A DNA stretch of 64,000 nt, taken from NCBI GenBank assembly GCA_029204225.1, contig CM055097.1, forward strand, positions 30,641,599 through 30,705,598. The letters are read 5' to 3'. A program made the position numbers and the translations under genes. The stretch is from Diphasiastrum complanatum (taxonomy: Eukaryota > Streptophyta > Lycopodiopsida > Lycopodiales > Lycopodiaceae). The notes under the pieces were generated by a model, which saw only the letters and a program-made list of their open reading frames with translations, ran no database searches and had not been told where the DNA came from. This document shows, one piece after another, positions 44,746 through 57,829 of the stretch (within the stretch, counting starts at the first letter, position 1; each line of letters starts with the position of its first letter).

Positions 44746-47072
44746 CATTTTTGAGTGTTTCTCTTAGGGGACATCAACTCTCCTTTGATGAACTTGTTGG
44801 GCTGCTTCTTCAAGAGGAGCAAACGAGGCAAAATTTTGCGGGTGACACTCAACAAGATCAAGCTTTTTTCACGAAAGGCAAGGGCAAAGGCAATTCAAAA
44901 AGAAAGGGGCAGGCTCCTTCCAAGGATGAGCAAAAGCCCATTGGAGGTCAAGATTCAACACTCAAAAGAAGAAAGGGAAGTGTCATTATTGCAAGAAGTA
45001 TGGGCACTTCATCAAGGATTGTAAGAAGAAGCTTGTGAAAGAGGAGAGGAATTGATACTAGCGCTTCACTTGCTACTTTGGAGCAAGAGCTTGAAGCTAG
45101 TGGTGATCTCTTCAACTAAGACTATGCTTTTGTGTCTAATATTGCTTTAACTAGTACTTCTACATCTATGAGGAATTTAGATTCTGTTTTGCAAGTTGCT
45201 GATTTTCAGCCCATTGAATGGGTGATTGATAGTGCTTCCACTCGTCATATGACTTCTCACAAAGAAGCATTCACTAAATTAGTGAAAGTGCAAAATGGAA
45301 GTAAGGTACAATGTGCGGATAATGCATCTTACTCTATTCATGGAATTGGATTTGTAGCCATCATTCTGCCTAATAGTGAAGAAAAGTACATTAAGAATGT
45401 GCTTTATGTTCCGGGAATCAAGAAGAATTTTCTTTCCGTTTCAACTATGTTGAAGCAAGAACTTGTTGTTGAATTCAAAGAAGATAAGTGTCTTGTCAAG
45501 GATCCAAAAAGATCACTCTTGATTATTGTCTTGAGAACAATGCATGGTGGCTTATTCATTATGGATACTTATGGCCGACAAATTCCCTCTATATGTCTTG
45601 TTGCTTCTACATCACAATCATTGGAGTTGGCTGAATTGTGGCATGCAAGGTTTGGACATCTCAACAAAGTTTGAAAAAGCTAAAGACATTTAATATGGTA
45701 GAATATTTTCCTACTATTGAGCAGCCAAAAGGGCATGTATGCGAGGGGTCATACTTGGAAAGTTTCAAAGGAAACTTTTCCAATTGATGGAATTATAAGG
45801 GTTCTTGATTATTTGATTTGGTTCATAGTGATGTATGTGGTACAATGAGGATCAAATCCATTGGAATGTGCATTTATTTTGTGACTTTTATTGAATATTT
45901 TTTCCGTTTTACATGGATCTATCCTATGAAGGCTAAATCAGAAGTTTTTCAACATTTCAAAGATTTTCTAGCAATGGTAGAAAATCAGTTTGGGCATTCT
46001 TTGAAGACCCTATGTACTGAGAGGAGGGGAATACATTACGAATACGTTTGGTGCATTTCTTCGAGAGAAGGGAATTCTACATCAAATATGCCTCAACAAA
46101 ATGGTGTTGCCGAGCGAAAGAATCACACACTTATGGAGATGGCCCATTGCATGCTCAAAGCAAAGGGGCTGCCTCACAAGTTTTGGGCTGAAGCAATTAT
46201 AACGGTAGCATACATACGCAATCGTTGTCCTACTAAAACATTGAAAGTATTGACTCCTTATGAAGTTTGGTTTGGAAAAAAGCCTTCAATCTCTTTTGCA
46301 ATTTTGGTTGTACGTCTTATGCTTTTGTTCCAAATAAACTTCGTACAAAGCTTGAGGATAAAGGAGTTAAATGCATTCTTGTTGGCTATAGTAGTGAAAG
46401 CAAAGGCTATATATAGGCTGTTCAATTTGAGCACTAACAAGATTATTGTTAGTCGTGATGTGATTTTGATGAAAAGAATTCATTAGATGTGGCCCCACCT
46501 CATATCTTGAAGGGGCATAGCCCACATAATGTGAATGTTGAAGATTTTCTAGATTTGGTGCCATCTTCTATTTTTGGAGATAAGGGGCAGCAATTAACCA
46601 GGTTCAAACTGCACAACACCTCATCAAGTTTAGAGCCTAATGTTCATCAAGAACCGCCCACTGTTGTTCAAAATCAGCCTGCAGGAACTGTTGGACAGCA
46701 AAGACTAGCAAAAAGTAGCCCACTATTGCTACTTCTTCCAGTATGGCGGTACATAGAGCGATATTTTCAGCCACAACGGAGTGTTTATGGCTGAGAAGAC
46801 TACTTGTTGACATGAAGTTTGGCGAGCCCTCAGCCACTCTTATCTTGAGTGATAGTCAAAGTGCTACTGCCATTGCATGGAATCCTATTTTTCATGCGAG
46901 GATGAAACACATCGAGATCCATTATCACTTTGTTGGGGAGAGACTTTATGATGGCAACATTTTACTTGAGTATTGTCCTATCGAGGATAATATTGCGGAC
47001 CTCTTCACGAAGGCATTGCCTAGAGTCAGATTTGAAGATTTTTGCAAAGCCTTAAATTTAATACCGTGGTGA
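44746..47072 (+). pseudogene. C5: copia pol remnant with RT deleted
   Basis: In order: a gag tail (LSFDELVGLLLQEEQTRQ, then FTKGKGKGNSK and a frame-broken zinc knuckle near 44985), and a protease EWVIDSASTRHM near 45220 with DSA instead of DSG. Next come NVLYVPGIKKNFLS and LWHARFGHLN. Integrase (45818-46486) has HSDVCGTM (first Asp), CTERRG where SDRG is expected (second Asp lost) and NGVAERKN (Glu). Almost the whole RT is missing between about 46490 and 46740. RNase H resumes with SATTECLWLRRLL, LSDSQSATAIAWNP and NIADLFTKAL, ending TGA at 47072. The 3' LTR follows at 47123. Confidence 0.82.
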
Positions 47073-47122
47073 CTTTATTACATAGTGAAGATTTCAATTT
47101 TTGCATTGTCATTTAAGGAAGG

Positions 47123-47483
47123 TGTTAGAAATAAATGACTATGCTGAAGTTAATCCACAGGTTACTTTGACCCAAAAGGTCAAGATTTGTGTAACCATGG
47201 GTATTTAGTTATTTAGACCATCTTAAGTTTGTCTTAAGTTCAGTTGGGAGATCCAAAAGTAATGGATCAAAGGAAGAAAGAGCTGTAGAAAAAGAAAAGA
47301 TGAAGACAACCGTGAACCTACAGAATAAAGCGAGCTCCTCACCCAGCAAGTGGTGGTCAAAGCTCAACATTGCAATGGTCCAAGGCTGCAACTGCAGAAC
47401 TATCAGTTCCTTCACCCTTCCACCAAGCCTTCATTATGTTTTCCTACCGTCACCAACCCATCCGTCCAAATCTGTTTCTAACA
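47123..47483 (+). repeat. C5 3' LTR
   Basis: This 361-bp LTR runs from TGTTAGAAAT to GTTTCTAACA, with eight-base inverted ends TGTTAGAA/TTCTAACA. It is preceded by the purine tract AAGGAAGG (47116-47122). The 5' LTR is not present. Confidence 0.85.
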
Positions 47484-47835
47484 TCCTTTTGTTGATGAGT
47501 CCATTCCCTTGAAGACTGTTAACCCAAGGCTTGTAGAACCTACCAATCGAGGATTCTTCTCTTCTCTTCAAGAAAAAGAGTGTCGACAAAATTGAGGCTT
47601 TGACTGAGCAAAGAACTACAAGAACACCCAGAAGCATATGGAGGGTACAGACCTCCCATAAGTTAGAATTTGCCAAGAAACCAGAAGTGAAATCATCCAT
47701 GGCAAATGCAAAAAAGACAAAAGGGAAGCGCTCAATCATGCAGAGTTGTGAAGCTATTGGGAGCTCTCCAATTTTGAAGATGTTAACCATCTGAGATAAT
47801 AGGACATTTTGGTTAAATTGCAGATATCAGTTTTT
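47484..47835 (-). other. Unassigned segment with an open minus-strand frame
   Basis: A minus-strand frame from ATG 47790 reads MVNIFKIGELPIASQLCMIE, FPFVFFAFAMDDFTSGFLAN and a Leu/Val-rich stretch, and runs past the LTR edge to 47434. The frame therefore enters C5 LTR sequence, which argues that its last third is fortuitous. I do not recognise the protein; it could be a captured gene piece or chance. Confidence 0.3.
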
Positions 47836-47839
47836 TTTT

Positions 47840-48775
47840 ATGAAGGCCGACAAAAATAAACACTTGGTTTTACGCAAGCAAACGAGGATCTATGCTTTTC
47901 CAAGTGTTGATCAAAGATGCCAATGCAATGCAATATTGTCCAATATGGGTTGCAGTGGGTCCTGCAACACATTAGGGGTGGGATGATGTTGGTTGATTCT
48001 CACGAATCCCCAAGATACTCGGCCAGAGCTACCCACAAGCACCTCTCACCTTAGATCAAGGAGGTCTCTAAGAAGACGAGATGAACGAAGACTGAGAGCC
48101 GAGTATGAGAGCCGAGGAATACTAGTTAATACTATCAAGTAGAAACTATGTAAGCCTCATGGTTAATCCCAAAAGATGGAATGACCATGTAGGAACTAGT
48201 ATTTCTAAGCAATGTAATAAATGCAAGTAGACCCTTCTTAAAGAAAGTAGAGTGATCCACCTTTTGATGGTGACATCTAGTGGAGAGCATAATTCCACTA
48301 GTAATTTGTGTAATGTGGAAATGCCACTAGGATGCCACCTAAGGAGCTCTCTTGCTTATTTAAGATACTCCCTCTTTGTAGAAGAGAAGCTTTTGTAAAT
48401 GTATCTACTCCATGTTGAAATGAGAAGATCTTCCATGAGCTTTTGATGCGTTCTTGAGCTCCTTGATCATTCTTGTTTCTTGAGTGATGCATTTATGATC
48501 TTGCCCTTTCATTCCCTTTGTGTGTGGTTGTGGAGATTTCTTATTTCCTTGTGGATTAGTAAACTAAATAGGCTGGATTTGTGATGTAAATCTTGCATAT
48601 TCTTGACATTCCAGTTTTTGATGTTCTTGGGGTGTCCAAGAATCAAGAAATGTGTGTTTCTTGATTCTTGGACTTCTAAAATGCTATCTTTTTTAATTAG
48701 TTTTCTACTTCTTGTTTGTGAATTAATGCAAGTGTAGTATAGTTTAGGATCTGATCCAATTCATTTTGCAGCATT
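47840..48775 (+). repeat. Gypsy LTR (plus strand), approximate ends
   Basis: It matches the reverse complement of about 24640-25260 across several blocks (GAGAGCCGAGGAATACTAG, ACCATGTAGGAACTAG, CCTTTTGATGGTGACAT). The promoter-like CTTGCTTATTTAAGATA is near 48352. No gag or pol of the same element is attached, so it is a solo or truncated LTR. Terminal bases are not resolved. Confidence 0.65.
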
Positions 48776-48846
48776 AAAGTAGGATTTCATGGCATTTCAA
48801 CCACTCTACATGCTGAACGGTCCTGTGTAAGGACTCTCTCGGCCAG

Positions 48847-49386
48847 TCATCGTAGGTCACCTGTGCCGCGCCCATGGTAGCCCCACCATGTAACAGGCCT
48901 CAGCTGATCCTCCCTCCGCCGACTCTGCTCTCCATCGAAAGGAAACTGGTAGCGCTCAAAGATTAGCAGCTGGTATGCAATGTTAGTGAGCATCGGACCT
49001 ATTGGCAAAAGAAAAAACATGGCACATGTAAGTCCTCTCGAATTCACACACTAGCAATGAGCACACTACAGTCACTACTGCAGTACTTAGGCTACCAAGA
49101 AATTTATCACATGTACCTGGTCCAGGCCATACGCGCTCCGTGTACTCCACCCATCCCCGGTGCAGCTCCCGATCGTCCCGATCCCGAGTCTCGTGCCCAA
49201 GATATAGATCTTGACTGCGTATTGCTCTTCTTTCTGGATCTGAACTTCTGATTTTTGAAATGTAGAGCTTGACGATAAAAACCTGTGCCTGAAGAGGTTG
49301 CAGATCTTCTGGCCTTCTCTTGTTGAAGTTATGAAATCACTCTTGAAAGGATGATCTTCTCTTGGATCAAAATTGTAAGGACTCAA
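48847..49386 (-). pseudogene. Unidentified fragment, possibly two exons
   Basis: Two minus-strand stretches are open. One, near 49090-49386, includes TRLGIGTIGSCTGDGWSTRS and ends in CAG followed by GTACATGTG, a usable splice donor. The other, 48847-48998, starts after a TTTGCCAATAG acceptor and includes LLIFERYQFPFDGEQSRRRE and RPVTWWGYHGRG. I do not recognise the protein. The GC content is above that of the neighbours. A host-gene capture or a decayed transposon protein are both possible. Confidence 0.35.
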
Positions 49387-49535
49387 TTCTCATAGGCCTC
49401 AAGAAGACTCGATAATAGAGACATAACAGTATCGGTATCTTCAATGATTGAGCTAGTTGTAGTCATCTGCTCCATAAGAATTTGGAAAGTGTTGATGTGG
49501 CTCAAAACACTTACTGCTTCAAGCATTCTCAAGAT
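49384..49535 (-). pseudogene. Copia gag sliver
   Basis: The minus strand reads LSHINTFQILMEQMTTTSSI, then EDTDTVMSLLSSLLEAYEN. This is the conserved UBN2 gag core of copia elements. Nothing else of the element is adjacent. Confidence 0.65.
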
Positions 49536-50300
49536 AAAAAAAAAGGTTTTTTGATGAAGATTCTAGGATTTATATCGGACGGACTGTCAATGCGAAGTCA
49601 TTAGGAAGGATTTTAGACCCCAGTGTCAAAATTTACAAGTATCAAAAAATGTACACTGACTCAAAAAATACTGACTCAAAAAATATAGATTTTTTCAAGT
49701 CGATCCAATACCATAATATTCTAGATAATACGATCTTGAATTTTTCAATCCTCTGCTTAGAAATTTGAGCCTTTTGTTTCTAGTTTTTTGGGATTATTAA
49801 ATGGATTTGAGATTGAGCATCAAATTCCAACAAACCTCTCTTGGTATTAGTGTGTTGGTACTAGAGCCAGACAATCATTGGCATGGGACAGTCACCTATT
49901 GAGACCAATGCTAGTGTGGTTGTACTTTCATCTCCAAGATACCACAAAAAACACAAGGATTGTGTTTTACCCTAGGTTGCAAGTATACCTTACTATCTTG
50001 AAGTAGGGAGAGGATCACCAATTTGTGGGTGAAACGTTCCGAACCGAATGTTACCTGAAATACAATATTTCTTGGGTCTTGAAATGCAACAAAAAGCTCA
50101 TTGTTCAAAATGTTCTTGAGGAAGCTCTGCTTTTGTTCGCTGACAAATTCCAAATTTGCATGGTTAAAGCTTGGATATTTATAAATATGGTAGCTGAAGA
50201 ATTAATGGCATATGGGTTGGCCCTATAATTGTGTTTGAAAGACACTTGTGCCCAATACAGTATTTCATATCCATATGAAAATGAAGTATTCCATATCCAT
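49536..50300. other. No recognisable gene
   Basis: AT-rich DNA with short frames on both strands, none with family motifs. I see no LTR ends or repeats in it. Confidence 0.5.
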
Positions 50301-50309
50301 ACACTCCTT

Positions 50310-52262
50310 CAGAAAAGGGAAAAACCAAAGTAGAGGAAGAGAGACCTCCGATCAATCTGATCGATATTGAACCACTTGCATAAGAAGAAGTGCTGGTATT
50401 GACCTGTAGCGAGCAAAGAAAAGGAATTACTAGACAAAATCGAAAAAACCCAAAAACAGTCAAGGAAAACTTCTTTCAAAGAACCCTTGGAGGAGTTAGA
50501 CACATCACCATCTAAAGCACCTGAGAAAATTCCCTTGGAGAAAATACAGTCTCAACAACAAGAAGAGTATGCTGATCATAAGCTCACAGATGAAGAACAG
50601 GTACATGAACTGATAGGGAGAAGAGTTTCAAGAATCCCACTCATCAAAAAAATTGCTAAAACCATATCATTACCTAGATCCATGAAGAACAGAGCTAGAA
50701 CGCACCGTATCAAAAAAGAAATAGATCTAGGGAAGAGTATGGGAAACCAAGACTTGCAAGAAGCGTTAAATAATTTAAGTATGGAAGTCGACTTATGGCA
50801 ACTCCTTAGGTTATCGCCATTAGTAAAAAGAAAAGCGACGCACATTATGAAACCATCTGCACTACAGACATTAGAATCGCCTATTATTGGACATATAAGT
50901 GCAAGTACCTTAGATCGAGCCTGTCAAAAGTGGATGTGACCATCGATGGAATAGTCATTGCAGGAGCAATAGTAGATGCCGGATCCACAGTCAACATCCT
51001 TAGTTCAGAGCTGGCTGATCGCTTAGGGTTTGAACTCGAACCGCATTACTCGAACCTGTCACTCTAACCGCATTGAGGTTGGAAAATAACTCGATTATCA
51101 AACCTGATGGGAAATTGAAACATACTCCTATTACTGTAGCAGGAGAGACTACCTACATCGATTTCTATGTTAATGCATCCCGGTAGTAGGGGATATTTCA
51201 TCCTACTAGGTTGTCCCTAGCTTCGATTGAGTAACTAGTGGATATTCCAACTAGAGTATTAGTTTTCAGAAGGGGAAAAGAAAGGGTAGTGGTTGATGGA
51301 TACCCAGCAGTACCTCAATATGAACAAGCGCCAATTGCATCAACTGAATGGGAAGAACTCACTGATAGTGATACTAGTTTGAAACATTAACAGATGAAGA
51401 TGTAGAATTGAGGGATGTACTAGGCTTAGAGTGGAATACACCAGATGAACCACCTCCCAAGGTTAGGAAACCTATCTTATAAACCTTGGAACAGAGGATG
51501 AACCTAAGAAGATCAAAGTAGGTGCCCACCTAAGCCCAAAAGACAAGAAAACCTATGAGGACTTGTGCAAGAAATATCAGCACATATTTGCTTGGAATTA
51601 TTCATATCTGAAAGGAATATCTCCAGATTTAGTGAAGCATACTATACTCCTGAAACCTGATGCTAAAACCATTAGGCAGAACAGTGAAGGTTACCATTTC
51701 ACATGAAAGAAGGAGTACCTGAGGAATTAGAACGATTGAAAGGAGCTGGATTGGTCTTTCTTGTGGACAATACTGAATGGTGTTCACCGATAGTCCCACG
51801 GCCAAAAAGAACTCTACTCAAATTCGAGTCTGTGTCGACTATAAGCAACTAAACAAACACGCGAGAAAAGATTATTATCCATTGTCTTTTATAGACCAAG
51901 TGCTAGAAGAATTGGCAGAAAGAGAGATCTATTCTTTCATGGACTGTTTTGCTGGCTATAACCAAATAGCCATTGTCGAAGAAGATAAGCTTAAAACCAC
52001 TTTCACCACCACCTTTGGAGTTTTTGCCTATCACGTTATGCCTTTCGGTTTATCAAACGCTCCAGCCACATATCAAAGGTTTATGAATGAAAATTTTCAA
52101 GATATCCTAGACAGAAACTTGAAAAATGGATGATTTATGTGGAGCATCTTCTGTTAAAGAGCATTTAGTGATACTTGAAAAATGTTTTCAAAAGTGTGTT
52201 ACTACTTGTATAGCCCTAAATGCCAACAAGTGTATATTTGGAGTACCCTATGGTGTTAAAAC
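50310..52262 (+). pseudogene. Ty3/gypsy gag tail, protease and reverse transcriptase remnant
   Basis: KVEEERPPINLIDIEPLA (near 50330) and a Glu/Lys-rich open stretch (50487-50936) form the gag tail. The protease follows near 50975 with IVDAGSTVNILSSELADRLG (DAG active site), then many stops. RT resumes near 51777: RVCVDYKQLNKHARKDYYPL, SFMDCFAGYNQIAI, TTFGVFAYHVMPFGLSNAPA. The frame shifts just before the catalytic motif, which appears as MDDL in the next frame (52126). It is cut off near 52260. Residue patterns fit gypsy RT, not a plant pararetrovirus: no movement-protein or coat-protein features accompany it. Confidence 0.8.
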
Positions 52263-52269
52263 TTACATA

Positions 52270-52690
52270 AAAATGAATCCATCACACTCTCTAATAGGAA
52301 CTCGAGGTAGGGAAGATTTGCTTTTGATTGGACCCCTTTTTTACCTCTCCAAATTTGATTGATTGAGTGACATATGAGCCCTCAAACTTGATTGGACCAA
52401 ATTGGTGAATTTCTCTCTTTTGATTGGTCACTAGATCTCATGCCAACACATAGGGAAGTGTCACACATCCAACCTCATCATGACAAGTGTAACAAGCCTA
52501 AGCTAGCTCAAGCCACATCAAACTTTACTTTTGGCCTAATCATCCCTTTACATGTGTACTTGCTCAAGTTGCCTCTAATGCCGAAATTGGTCTAATCAAC
52601 TACTAACATGTGGATGGAGATATAAAAAGTTGGCGAACCCCCTAACTCAATCATAGATAGCTTTTCTATTTTTCACAATTTTCTTGTTTG
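52270..52690 (-). repeat. LTR-like fragment related to the 7762 LTR
   Basis: The minus strand shares blocks with the LTR at 7762, such as GATGATTAGGCCAAAAGT and GAGCTAGCTTAGG. No clean TG/CA ends or PBS were found. It lies directly downstream of the gag fragment at 52730-53473, in the same orientation. Confidence 0.5.
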
Positions 52691-52729
52691 CTCTCCCCTT
52701 GTGCATTCTACTTCTTGTAAAACTCGAAT

Positions 52730-53473
52730 GCAAAATGCCCCTTCTTTCCACAAAAGAAGCATTTTAGCTTGGTCTTGTCCTTGTTGTCTCTACCCTTCGA
52801 ACTTGATGTTTGATCCTCCTCCTTGGACTCCTTGCTTTGATTCTTCTTGACTCCCTTGGTCTTCTATTTGCATTTGAATGAGAAGTTGGCTTTCTCAACT
52901 CCATCATGCAAGGATAAGGAACTCATCCTACTCTTGACATGTAGGATCTTACACTCCTCGGCCACAAGCTCACTATGTAGCTTGTCAATAGAAGGTAGGA
53001 CTTCTTGTATGGCAAAGCTTAGAACCAAATTGGAGAACTCATCGCTATTGAGGATCACTTGTAAATGTTCTTTATCAAGAATCTTATCTCCTATTGAAGC
53101 TAGTTTTTTATTAAGAGATTTGATTGTAAGCACATACTCTTGTGCACTCTCACCACTATTTCTCATACTTTGCAAGATTTTATTTCTAAGCATGAGTACT
53201 CTAGAGGTGTTATTGGATTCATAGATTGCCGAAGTACAAGAGGCTACCTCCTTTAGGAGATCATTACTAACATTAAGTTTTGACACAATGTCTACTCTTG
53301 CCTTCTTACTTTACCAGTCCTTGTCCTCCAAGAAGTTCATCCTATTCATCTAGGACAATATCAAGGAGGTCTTGGAGCACTAGGAGTGACTCCATCCTCC
53401 CTTTCCATATTGAGTAGTTTGTAGAATTAAACCTCTCACTAGGTCCCAAGAGGAATGATTCAAGTGATCCCAT
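52730..53473 (-). pseudogene. Copia gag fragment
   Basis: ATG 53473 opens MGSLESFLLGPSERFNSTNY, then SIWKGRMESLLVLQDLLDIV and a stop. A frame change leads to the open stretch 53286-52864 (LKEVASCTSAIYESNNTSRV … NSGESAQEYVL … LVAEECKILH). A damaged zinc knuckle, CFFCGKKGHFAFEF, lies near 52750 with the last Cys replaced. Protease and the rest of pol are absent. Like the gag remnant at 3242-4040 it lies just outside arm A, but it is a different copy in the same strand direction. Confidence 0.78.
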
Positions 53474-53769
53474 CCTAGTGACTTGTACATTGGATGCACT
53501 TCTCGGCCCTCCCTAAGTTCTTTTTTTAGAATTTGCCTCACTTGCAACTCACTTGGTGTTCAATTTTTAAGATTGCTCATCCCTAATTTCATTTTTGCAC
53601 AAAGTATTCAAAATTATATGGATCTAATATTTATTTTTGTTTCTTTGTAGAGTATATCTACATCGAGGGACTATGAATCCTTTGTCTAGTTGATAAGCTA
53701 GTCTCATTTGAGATGAACACGATCTAGGATTTTGAATTATATAATGTTAAGATGTGCATGAGCATGATT

Positions 53770-53781
53770 TATGAACAAGTG

Positions 53782-53819
<38 letters not shown>

Positions 53820-56800
53820 AGACAAGTTTAATTTTTCCTTGTTGGCATTTGTTAACCTTGTAGGTGTGCATACCTAGTTATCATGAGACAATTTTTTATT
53901 TCTTATAGTGTTAATCTTATGTGAATGACAAATGACATCCATAATTAATAGGTGACCATATTAGTTACTATTATAAAAACAAATGAACCACCATAGAATC
54001 AACTTAAAACATCACATTAAGGGAGATATGTATTGTGTCATTGTGTGACATCCATACTCATGAGACACAGCCTCATAACAAAATGGCAATTGATAACAAT
54101 TAATAATGATAACAAAGTTAATGAAACAAATGAATCTCATAATGATTATACGTGTGAGGCCTTTCAAGTATTTCATAATGATTATAAAGAGACGTTTGGA
54201 GAAGATTACTAAAACTTAACTTTCACTAAAATTCAATTACATTCTTCATCAATTTTTTTGAGAATCAACATAGCATGACTTAATTTACTTCTCCTTGATG
54301 TAGTGCTAGAAATCACATATGGTTTATGAATAGAGATATGTTGAAGGTGCTAGATAAGCTTGCTTTGAATGTAGTACAAAAACTCGTTGAAAAAAGCTCG
54401 CCAAAAATCATTCCCCTAAAATGTGAAAAATATCCTCTTTACAAGATTGTCATTGTGACACGTGAGTAAAAGCTATGATTGCATAGTACCTAAATCTTTC
54501 CCACATTTCTTGTTTATCGAGTAAAAAGAGATTCATTTTTCCTATAAAAAAATTTGTAGCTCTCATAGTTACAATTTAATTCTGAGAGAAAAATCTTGTT
54601 TGTTAGGCTAGTTAACACAAGAGGTAAGTGTTGCACCTTATCACACTTAAACCCCATGACGTGTCACGACACGCATGCCCACTTGTTGTCAAATCGTAAG
54701 CACCTATTAAAGTGGGCTTACAATGGATATCATTTGTCATTTTGCAAATTTGATTTTCAATGTAACTCCTAGATGCGACAACTAAGATCAGTTTACACAT
54801 CATAGTGAAATATTTTAGTCAACTACTAAAGTGCATAACTCTTATAACCAAGTTTTTATTTAGTGATTGAAAGTAGCCAATGTAATCTGTTGTCAATTTA
54901 CACATCGTAGTGAAATATTTTAGTCAACTACTAAAAGAATTAGTATATAAGGCATGTATCCTAACCTAAATGGTAAAGCAAGTTGGGCTCGTAGTTTGCC
55001 CCAAATTTGGATTGTTGCAATGACATGCAATAGGTATGATAACTTAAAATTAAGCATCATTAAAATGTAGAAATATGGTTTTCTGGTAATAAGTACAAGC
55101 CTCGTTGACACCTCAAATTTTCTATTTCTCTTCATAAATAGTCTTATTCCATAACAATTTTAAGCATTAAAAGAAAAAATGTTCAACTAGCTAGGTTGAT
55201 AAGAATTGTGCGCATTCAAAAGTCCAATTATTCACCTAGCTGTGTTTGAGTCTGGGCTACCATTAACACAAGTGAGAATTATCAAAAGTGATATCAAGTT
55301 GAGGATGAGTTTGTGAAGCAGTGAAGTTGTTTATTTGGGATTGATCTGATGGGTAGGAGGATTGAAGTTTGAGTATAAACAAAGACTCAATGAAGCAATA
55401 GGGCTAATAAGTCGAAGGAAGTTCAAAATTATATACATGGCATTGAAAGTTCATCTCAACTTTATGTTCTACTTTATGACTCCCAAAGACTACACAATAA
55501 GGTATGGATAGAAAGTTTTGGGGGTTTGGCAGAACCAAGCTCAGCAGAAACTACACAGAAATATCATATTCTTATAATGGACAGACTAGCCAACAAGGTT
55601 GTATGGAACTGGTATGCCAATTACATAATGACAAAAGTTGGTACAACCATGGGCACTAGCAAAAGAATCATGTTCTAGAATATTACCAAAATGCTAAAAT
55701 GAGAATTCAAGATAGGAGTGGTAGGGGACTAAGACCAATCAAACCCTGGCCAACTGTGGATTGCTGTGACACTTACTCTACAAAGCTATACATCACGGCC
55801 CTATCCATCTATTTAAATCTCATACAAGCTTGACTTCTGAAGCAGTCCCTACTGCTGGTGAATAAACAAAGGCATGAAGTCCTCTGAACTTTGAAGGGCG
55901 TTGTACCACCGTTAAAACTAGCTCCTTCATTGATGCAGTTCTCAAATTAGAAATGGTTCAACTACAACTCTTATTAACACTTCAAACTTTCATAGTGAAA
56001 GGCAACTCACAAAAAGAGAACTTAGCCATCAACATCATCATCTTACCTTCATTTGGAGATGATCTCTGAACCATAGTTGCACTCCGATTCTGAATCGCGG
56101 TTCGGAAAAAAACCAGAATCGTACAGAATCGTTTTTTTTACTAACAATTTTTTTTTAGGCAATATGGGTATCAGATAAAAGCTCTGATTAAGGGCATTTT
56201 TATTGTGTAGTTTGCCGACTGTTTCAGGTGCAAGACATCTCAGAGATACAAGCCTAGAGAGAACATATTAAAACAAGATACATCACACAGAAAAAGCCTT
56301 GAAAAGAATCCATCTTTGAAGATGGAACTTGGAGAGAGAGAGGGAGAGAGAGAACAACAGAGAATATGAAATAAAAATAAGAAACATATTATCAATTTTC
56401 TGACCTTGATGTTATGTCCACAAGATGCATTATTTCAGAAAGAGAGAGAGAGAGAGAGGACAAATAACAGAGAATATGAAATATAAATAAGAAATGTATC
56501 ACCGATTTTGTGACCTTGATGTTATGTTCACAAGATGCATTACTTGAGTGATGCAGCATATTTTTCACAATGTAAATTGATGTAGTTTTTTGAAGAGCCG
56601 TTTTGACAGCCAGGACTTCCTCACAGGTAGGTATGCAAACATTAACATATATAACCATTTACTGTTCTTGAGAATCTCGAGAGAGACATTCAAAGAAAAA
56701 CAAATTTCAGTGAAGTAGCATGCATTGGCCAAAGGATCCAAAGGGCTAATTGTTGATCACTGATTCATATGGCCCATGAAAGTGGCAAGCCATACTACAA

Positions 56801-57829
56801 CATCCTTGTGATCATTCAAATGTGACAGTAACTTACTTCAAAGAGCCTATTTACATGGAAGATTACACGCCAGTATCAACAACCTACTTCCACAACTTCA
56901 CACACTTGTCATGGCTTGCAGATGCAATCATTCCTGTAGAGGGAGACTGTGCTAAAGCAGTAAGAACGCCATCGTGAGCAGAAATGGTCATACACTTGTT
57001 CTCCACCATGTTCCAGAGCTCCAACGACTGGCAAATGTTGACGAAATGTGCAAGCATTAGTCCAAAAAACCACAGATGTCCAATCGCATTCAAAAGTCAG
57101 CTTCTTGTGATGAAAAGGGCACTAGCAGAAGAGAAAATGTAACCAAACTGAAAGAATGCTTTCAGCCAAGAAAGATGCCAAACAAATGTAAGGTCATTTG
57201 ATATCATAATAGAAGAGTGAGTTCATTGTCGAGAGCAAGGATGTCATTGAAAATGAGGATGAATCAAGGGGAGCACAAAGGATATTTTCATGTAAACCTT
57301 GAATAGAAATTGACAGCAGATAACATGTATGTGTAATGGTGCTCTTTTGCAATGCTTTATCCACCAGAATTATCTCTTACAGAAGTGTCACCAAGAATTT
57401 AGGGAGAAGCACAACCATTTCCACCACCATTGACCACTTAAAGATGAATTGAGAAAGATTGGCTAGCTTCAGTTTGTTTTCTGCCTTGCGTTCATCTAAC
57501 TTGACACAAATATATGTAGTCTACAAAACTCTGATACAAGCTTGCTGATTCTATCAGTTTTAGAAAGAATACAAGGGCTTGAAGAGCAGAGAAAAATTGG
57601 GAATTGTATCGTGCAAAAGAAAAATAAACTCAGAATAAGAAAGCTCCTCCCGCAGAAAAAAGATCATAGCATATCAGGGAATCGAGAGGAGAGGAGAATT
57701 GAGAATTGTATTTTGAGAAAGAAAGAGAAGCTGTTAAGATATAGACACTACCAGATTAAAATCTCCCCTGAAAAATTATTAGCAAGAAAACTTATGAGCA
57801 TACCTGATAACAACCAATGACAAGCAGTG
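53770..57829. repeat. Arm A' (right inverted copy)
   Basis: This is the reverse complement of 1-3012 with extra DNA at about 54570-55740. It begins at an AT tract (53788-53818) and contains the intact LEUNIG last exon. Outside the gene and the insertion, 53820-54560 and 55740-56300 show no coding signal. Confidence 0.85.
54570..55740. repeat. 1.2-kb insertion in arm A', with a 43-bp direct repeat
   Basis: It is absent from arm A, where the matching sequence is continuous around 2062-2115. Inside it, the string TTTACACATC(A/G)TAGTGAAATA with what follows occurs at about 54790-54831 and again at 54894-54935. No transposase frame or clear terminal inverted repeat was seen. Confidence 0.55.

Noticed and set aside
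50310-52262. Possible endogenous plant pararetrovirus
   Set aside because: RT wording fits gypsy elements, and no movement-protein, coat-protein or tRNA-Met-primed circular-genome features accompany it.
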